64,000 bases of DNA, from contig NZ_AP024883.1 of NCBI RefSeq assembly GCF_024346955.1, positions 1,488,001-1,552,000 of the forward strand. Direction: 5' to 3'. Made by a program: the position numbers and the translations under genes. Positions 61,225-64,000 of the stretch are shown piece by piece; position 1 is the stretch's first letter; every line of letters starts with the position of its first letter. This DNA comes from Vibrio mangrovi (GTDB lineage: Bacteria; Pseudomonadota; Gammaproteobacteria; Enterobacterales; Vibrionaceae). The notes under the pieces were generated by a model. That model was not told the DNA's origin. It was given only the letters and a program-made list of their open reading frames with translations, and searched no databases.

Positions 61225-64000
61225 ATGAGGTTTGAGTCAAAGATTTCTCTACCTGACTTAGCAAAAAACCAAGTGATTCTCATCGATCAGGATGGAAACA
61301 TCATTACGGTCAAACCCGGAGAAATTATTCCTCCCGGCGTAGTGATTTTAGAAGGCGGACACTTTTTAAATCACGATACATATACCGCACTGAATGCCAA
61401 AGTTGTCACTCCGAATGGCGACAAAGTTGATATTACTGATGACGTCAATCAGCTGCTCACAGCAATCGAAGAGGGCGTCGACCCAACACAATTAGGTCAA
61501 GAGTTTGCTCCGGCTGCGGGAAGTGTTTCGGGCTCGAGTCTTTCAACAAGTGCAACGATTGAAGTGAACAGTGATGAACTGATTGCGACGACAGATTTTA
61601 GTACTCACGGGCTCGCTCTATCTTCCAGTCTGTCATTGTCCACAACCCAAAGTCTGGCACTGCTGGACATCTTCAACACTTTGTCACCGATAGCCGATTC
61701 AAATGTAATCAATTCTGCGTCTGTTGTTGCGGGGGCATTCTCGGGAGATGTGACTGAAGGAGATATCGGTGATGTGTCTCAGGCAACTGGAACGATTAGT
61801 ATTAGCGATGTGGATCCCAGTGATAATCCTGTGTTTGCCGATACTATAGAAACCGGCAGTTACGGTAGCCTGACTTTAGTTAATGGTCAGTGGACATACA
61901 CGTTAGATCAAAGCCAGGTTCAGAGTTTGAGCGAGGGAGAACAGGTTACTGATACGATTACTCTGACTGCAAGCGATGGGACAACACAAGACATTGTGAT
62001 TGAAATTACTGGCACTAATGATGCTCCCGTTGCCGTTGCGAAAACCGATGCTGTAACAGAAGATGGGCTGACGATAGGTATTATCCGCGCTTCTGATGTC
62101 GATCTGCCAGATGGTGAGAATCTGGTATTTAGCACTGATTCAACTGTTGCAGGCCTGACACTGAATGCCAACGGTGTCTACACTTTTGATGCCTCATCTT
62201 ACGATTATTTGGGAGAAGGCGAGACGCAGGTACTCGAGATCCCGATCACGGTGACCGACGATCAGGGTGCGACCGATACCACCACGCTGACGATTACCAT
62301 TACCGGCACTAACGATGCACCAGTGGCACAGGCTGCGAGTGGTGCTGTTGTGGAAGATGCCACCATCAGTGGCAGCATCACGGCAACCGATGTGGATTTA
62401 CCCGATGGTGCAGCACTGGTATTCAGCACTGATTCGAATACTGCGGGCCTGACCCTTAATACCGACGGGACGTATACATTCGATGCGTCATCTTATGACT
62501 CTCTGGAAGAAGGCCAAGAGTTTGTTCTGCATATCCCGATCACTGTTACTGATGATCGAGGCGCGACTGATACTACGACCTTAACCATTACCATTACCGG
62601 AACCAACGATGCGCCGGTGGCTGTTGCACAAACAGGAGCGGTTACCGAGGGAAGTTTGACGGTCGGTATCATGAGTGCTTCCGATGTCGATTTACCGGAA
62701 GGTGCAAGTCTGGTGTTCAGCACCGATTCCACCGTTGCCGGACTGACGCTCAACGCTAATGGTACATACATTTTTGATGCCTCGTCTTACGACAGCCTGT
62801 CCGAGGGCGAGACGCAAGTGCTTGAAATTCCGGTCACGGTGACCGACGATCAGGGCGCGACGGATACCACCACGCTGACGATTACCATTACCGGCACCAA
62901 CGATGCGCCGGTAGCGCAGGCGGCGAGTGGTGCGGTGTTGGAAGATGCCACCATCAGCGGCAGCATCACCGCAACCGATGTCGATTTGCCCGAAGATGCA
63001 GCACTGACTTTCAGCACCGAATCCACTGTGACCGGACTGACCCTCAATGCCGACGGCTCCTACACCTTTGATGCCTCATCTTATGATTCTCTGAGTGAAG
63101 GCGAGACGCAGGTGCTTGAAATCCCGGTTACGGTGACCGACGATCAGGGCGCGACGGATACCACCACACTGACGATTACCATCACCGGCACCAATGATGC
63201 GCCGGTCGCACAGGCGGCGAGTGGTGCGGTGCAGGAAGATGCAACCATCAGCGGCAGTATCACGGCGAGCGATGTCGATTTGCCCGAAGATGCAGCACTG
63301 ACTTTCAGCACCGAATCCACTGTGACCGGACTGACCCTCAATGGCGACGGGACTTACACCTTTGATGCCTCATCTTATGACTCTCTGTCCGAGGGTGAGA
63401 CGCAGGTCATTGAAATCCCGGTGACCGTCACTGACGATCAGGGCGCGAGCGATACCACCACGCTGACGATTACCATTACCGGCACCAACGATGCGCCGGT
63501 CGCGCAGGCAGCAACCGGCGCGGTGCCGGAAGATGCAACCATCAGCGGCAGCATCACGGCGACCGATGTCGATTTGCCCGAAGATGCAGCACTGACTTTC
63601 AGTACCGAATCCACCGTTGCCGGTCTGACCCTCAATACCGACGGCTCCTATACATTTGATGCTTCATCCTATGACGCTCTGTCTGAGGGTGAGACGCAGG
63701 TCATTGAAATCCCGGTGACCGTCACTGACGATCAGGGCGCGACGGATACCACCACGCTGACGATTACCATTACCGGCACTAACGATGCGCCGGTCGCGCA
63801 GGCGGCAACAGGCGCCGTGCAGGAAGATGCGACCATCAGCGGCAGCATCACCGCGACCGATGTCGATTTACCCGATGGTGCTGTACTGACTTTCAGCACC
63901 GAATCCACCGTTGCCGGGCTGACCCTCAATGGCGACGGGACTTATACATTTGATGCCTCGTCATACGACAGTCTGTCCGAGGGCGAGACGCAGGTGCTTG
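61225..64000 (+). CDS. Giant Lap-type repeat adhesin, 5' part (runs off the right edge)
   Basis: Open from the ATG at 61225 (GAGG upstream) to the window end, at least 925 codons. The N-terminal part (MRFESKISLPDLAKNQVILI, VKPGEIIPPGVVIL) looks like the retention module of LapA/BapA-type adhesins. The motif PAAG (residues 96-99, in DPTQ...EFAPAAG) matches the site cut by the periplasmic protease LapG. After a Ser-rich linker and one divergent VCBS-like domain come tandem 98-residue VCBS/cadherin-like repeats (NDAPVAxA...), with acidic DVDLP calcium-type motifs. Secreted by a type I system with the adjacent LapE-like protein. The repeat part is more GC-rich than the neighbouring genes. Confidence 0.93.
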   Translation, partial: MRFESKISLPDLAKNQVILIDQDGNIITVKPGEIIPPGVVILEGGHFLNHDTYTALNAKVVTPNGDKVDITDDVNQLLTAIEEGVDPTQLGQEFAPAAGSVSGSSLSTSATIEVNSDELIATTDFSTHGLALSSSLSLSTTQSLALLDIFNTLSPIADSNVINSASVVAGAFSGDVTEGDIGDVSQATGTISISDVDPSDNPVFADTIETGSYGSLTLVNGQWTYTLDQSQVQSLSEGEQVTDTITLTASDGTTQDIVIEITGTNDAPVAVAKTDAVTEDGLTIGIIRASDVDLPDGENLVFSTDSTVAGLTLNANGVYTFDASSYDYLGEGETQVLEIPITVTDDQGATDTTTLTITITGTNDAPVAQAASGAVVEDATISGSITATDVDLPDGAALVFSTDSNTAGLTLNTDGTYTFDASSYDSLEEGQEFVLHIPITVTDDRGATDTTTLTITITGTNDAPVAVAQTGAVTEGSLTVGIMSASDVDLPEGASLVFSTDSTVAGLTLNANGTYIFDASSYDSLSEGETQVLEIPVTVTDDQGATDTTTLTITITGTNDAPVAQAASGAVLEDATISGSITATDVDLPEDAALTFSTESTVTGLTLNADGSYTFDASSYDSLSEGETQVLEIPVTVTDDQGATDTTTLTITITGTNDAPVAQAASGAVQEDATISGSITASDVDLPEDAALTFSTESTVTGLTLNGDGTYTFDASSYDSLSEGETQVIEIPVTVTDDQGASDTTTLTITITGTNDAPVAQAATGAVPEDATISGSITATDVDLPEDAALTFSTESTVAGLTLNTDGSYTFDASSYDALSEGETQVIEIPVTVTDDQGATDTTTLTITITGTNDAPVAQAATGAVQEDATISGSITATDVDLPDGAVLTFSTESTVAGLTLNGDGTYTFDASSYDSLSEGETQVL
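62017..64000 (+). repeat. Tandem 294-bp repeats in the adhesin
   Basis: Units start at 62017, 62311, 62605, 62899, 63193, 63487 and 63781 (the last cut by the edge). Each encodes 98 residues beginning NDAPVA. Units 1 and 3 are of one type (VAVAKT/VAVAQT, AVTE), units 2 and 4-7 of another (VAQAA, SGSITA). Units 4-7 are almost identical at DNA level. Confidence 0.95.

Noticed and set aside
62493..63929. Series of minus-strand open frames of about 65 codons spaced by 294 bp
   Set aside because: They are antisense shadows of the adhesin repeats; their spacing equals the repeat length and they have no ribosome-binding sites.
62017..64000. Regular repeats that might suggest a CRISPR array
   Set aside because: The unit is 294 bp, fully coding and without spacers; it encodes VCBS/cadherin-like domains.

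Overview
The window is chromosomal DNA from a gammaproteobacterium of the family Vibrionaceae, most likely a Vibrio. This rests on protein similarity recalled from memory (MukFEB, TfoY, PurR, PheST and CmoAB all read like Vibrio orthologues), on the order glgC-glgA-tfoY-purR-elyC-cmoM-mukFEB, and on a c-di-GMP-I riboswitch of the Vc2 type in front of tfoY. No species can be assigned from the sequence alone. Most of the window is orderly core genome with short intergenic gaps and clear intrinsic terminators; no insertion sequence, integrase or CRISPR array was seen.

Layout. 1-5.4 kb: the 3' part of topA, then glycogen synthesis genes glgC-glgA. 5.5-8.6 kb (minus strand): tfoY with its riboswitch, purR, elyC. 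8.7-16.1 kb (plus): cmoM and the mukF-mukE-mukB condensin operon, overlapping genes. 16.2-18.9 kb (minus): a gtrB-gtrA-gtrC-like O-antigen glucosylation cassette. 19.0-20.1 kb: an HPP-family membrane protein divergent from a TetR regulator, with a paired operator between them. 20.1-24.2 kb (minus): a beta-barrel protein next to a three-gene module of retropepsin-like lipoprotein, transglutaminase-like 7TM protein and ATP-grasp ligase. 24.4-27.1 kb (minus): cmoB, cmoA, yecE. 27.2-31.1 kb: aspS, tdk and two small minus-strand genes. 31.3-31.8 kb: tRNA cluster Cys-Gly-Leu-Gly. 32-37.5 kb: a GNAT acetyltransferase, pheS-pheT, ihfA, tpm. 37.7-44.7 kb (minus): purT, cdd, a secreted Svx/AvrXca-type metalloprotein, lrgB/lrgA-like genes, sbcB. 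45.2-52.6 kb (minus): a copper/silver efflux operon with a MerR-type promoter. 52.9-57.8 kb (plus): cobT-cobS, an unusual astE homologue, btuC-btuD, then a candidate sigma-54-dependent small RNA. 58.0-60.8 kb (minus): a MazG-like pyrophosphohydrolase, an OmpA-type lipoprotein and a TolC-family protein. 61.2 kb to the right edge (plus): the start of a giant repeat adhesin with a LapG-type cleavage motif.

How parts fit together. PurR is encoded at 6.5-7.5 kb and a perfect palindromic PurR operator lies in front of purT at 38.9 kb. c-di-GMP appears twice in inferred regulation: at the tfoY riboswitch and in the Lap-type adhesin, whose family is released by LapG under LapD/c-di-GMP control. The copper operon forms a complete CusCBA-type envelope pump plus a cupredoxin and a small His/Cys-rich protein. 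CmoA, CmoB and CmoM, all enzymes of wobble-uridine (cmo5U) modification, are in the same window at two loci. The most unusual items are the candidate sigma-54 small RNA after btuD, the AstE homologue lacking conserved catalytic residues, the CusB with two CusF-like domains (one degraded), the retropepsin/7TM/ATP-grasp module, and the homogenised 294-bp repeats of the adhesin.
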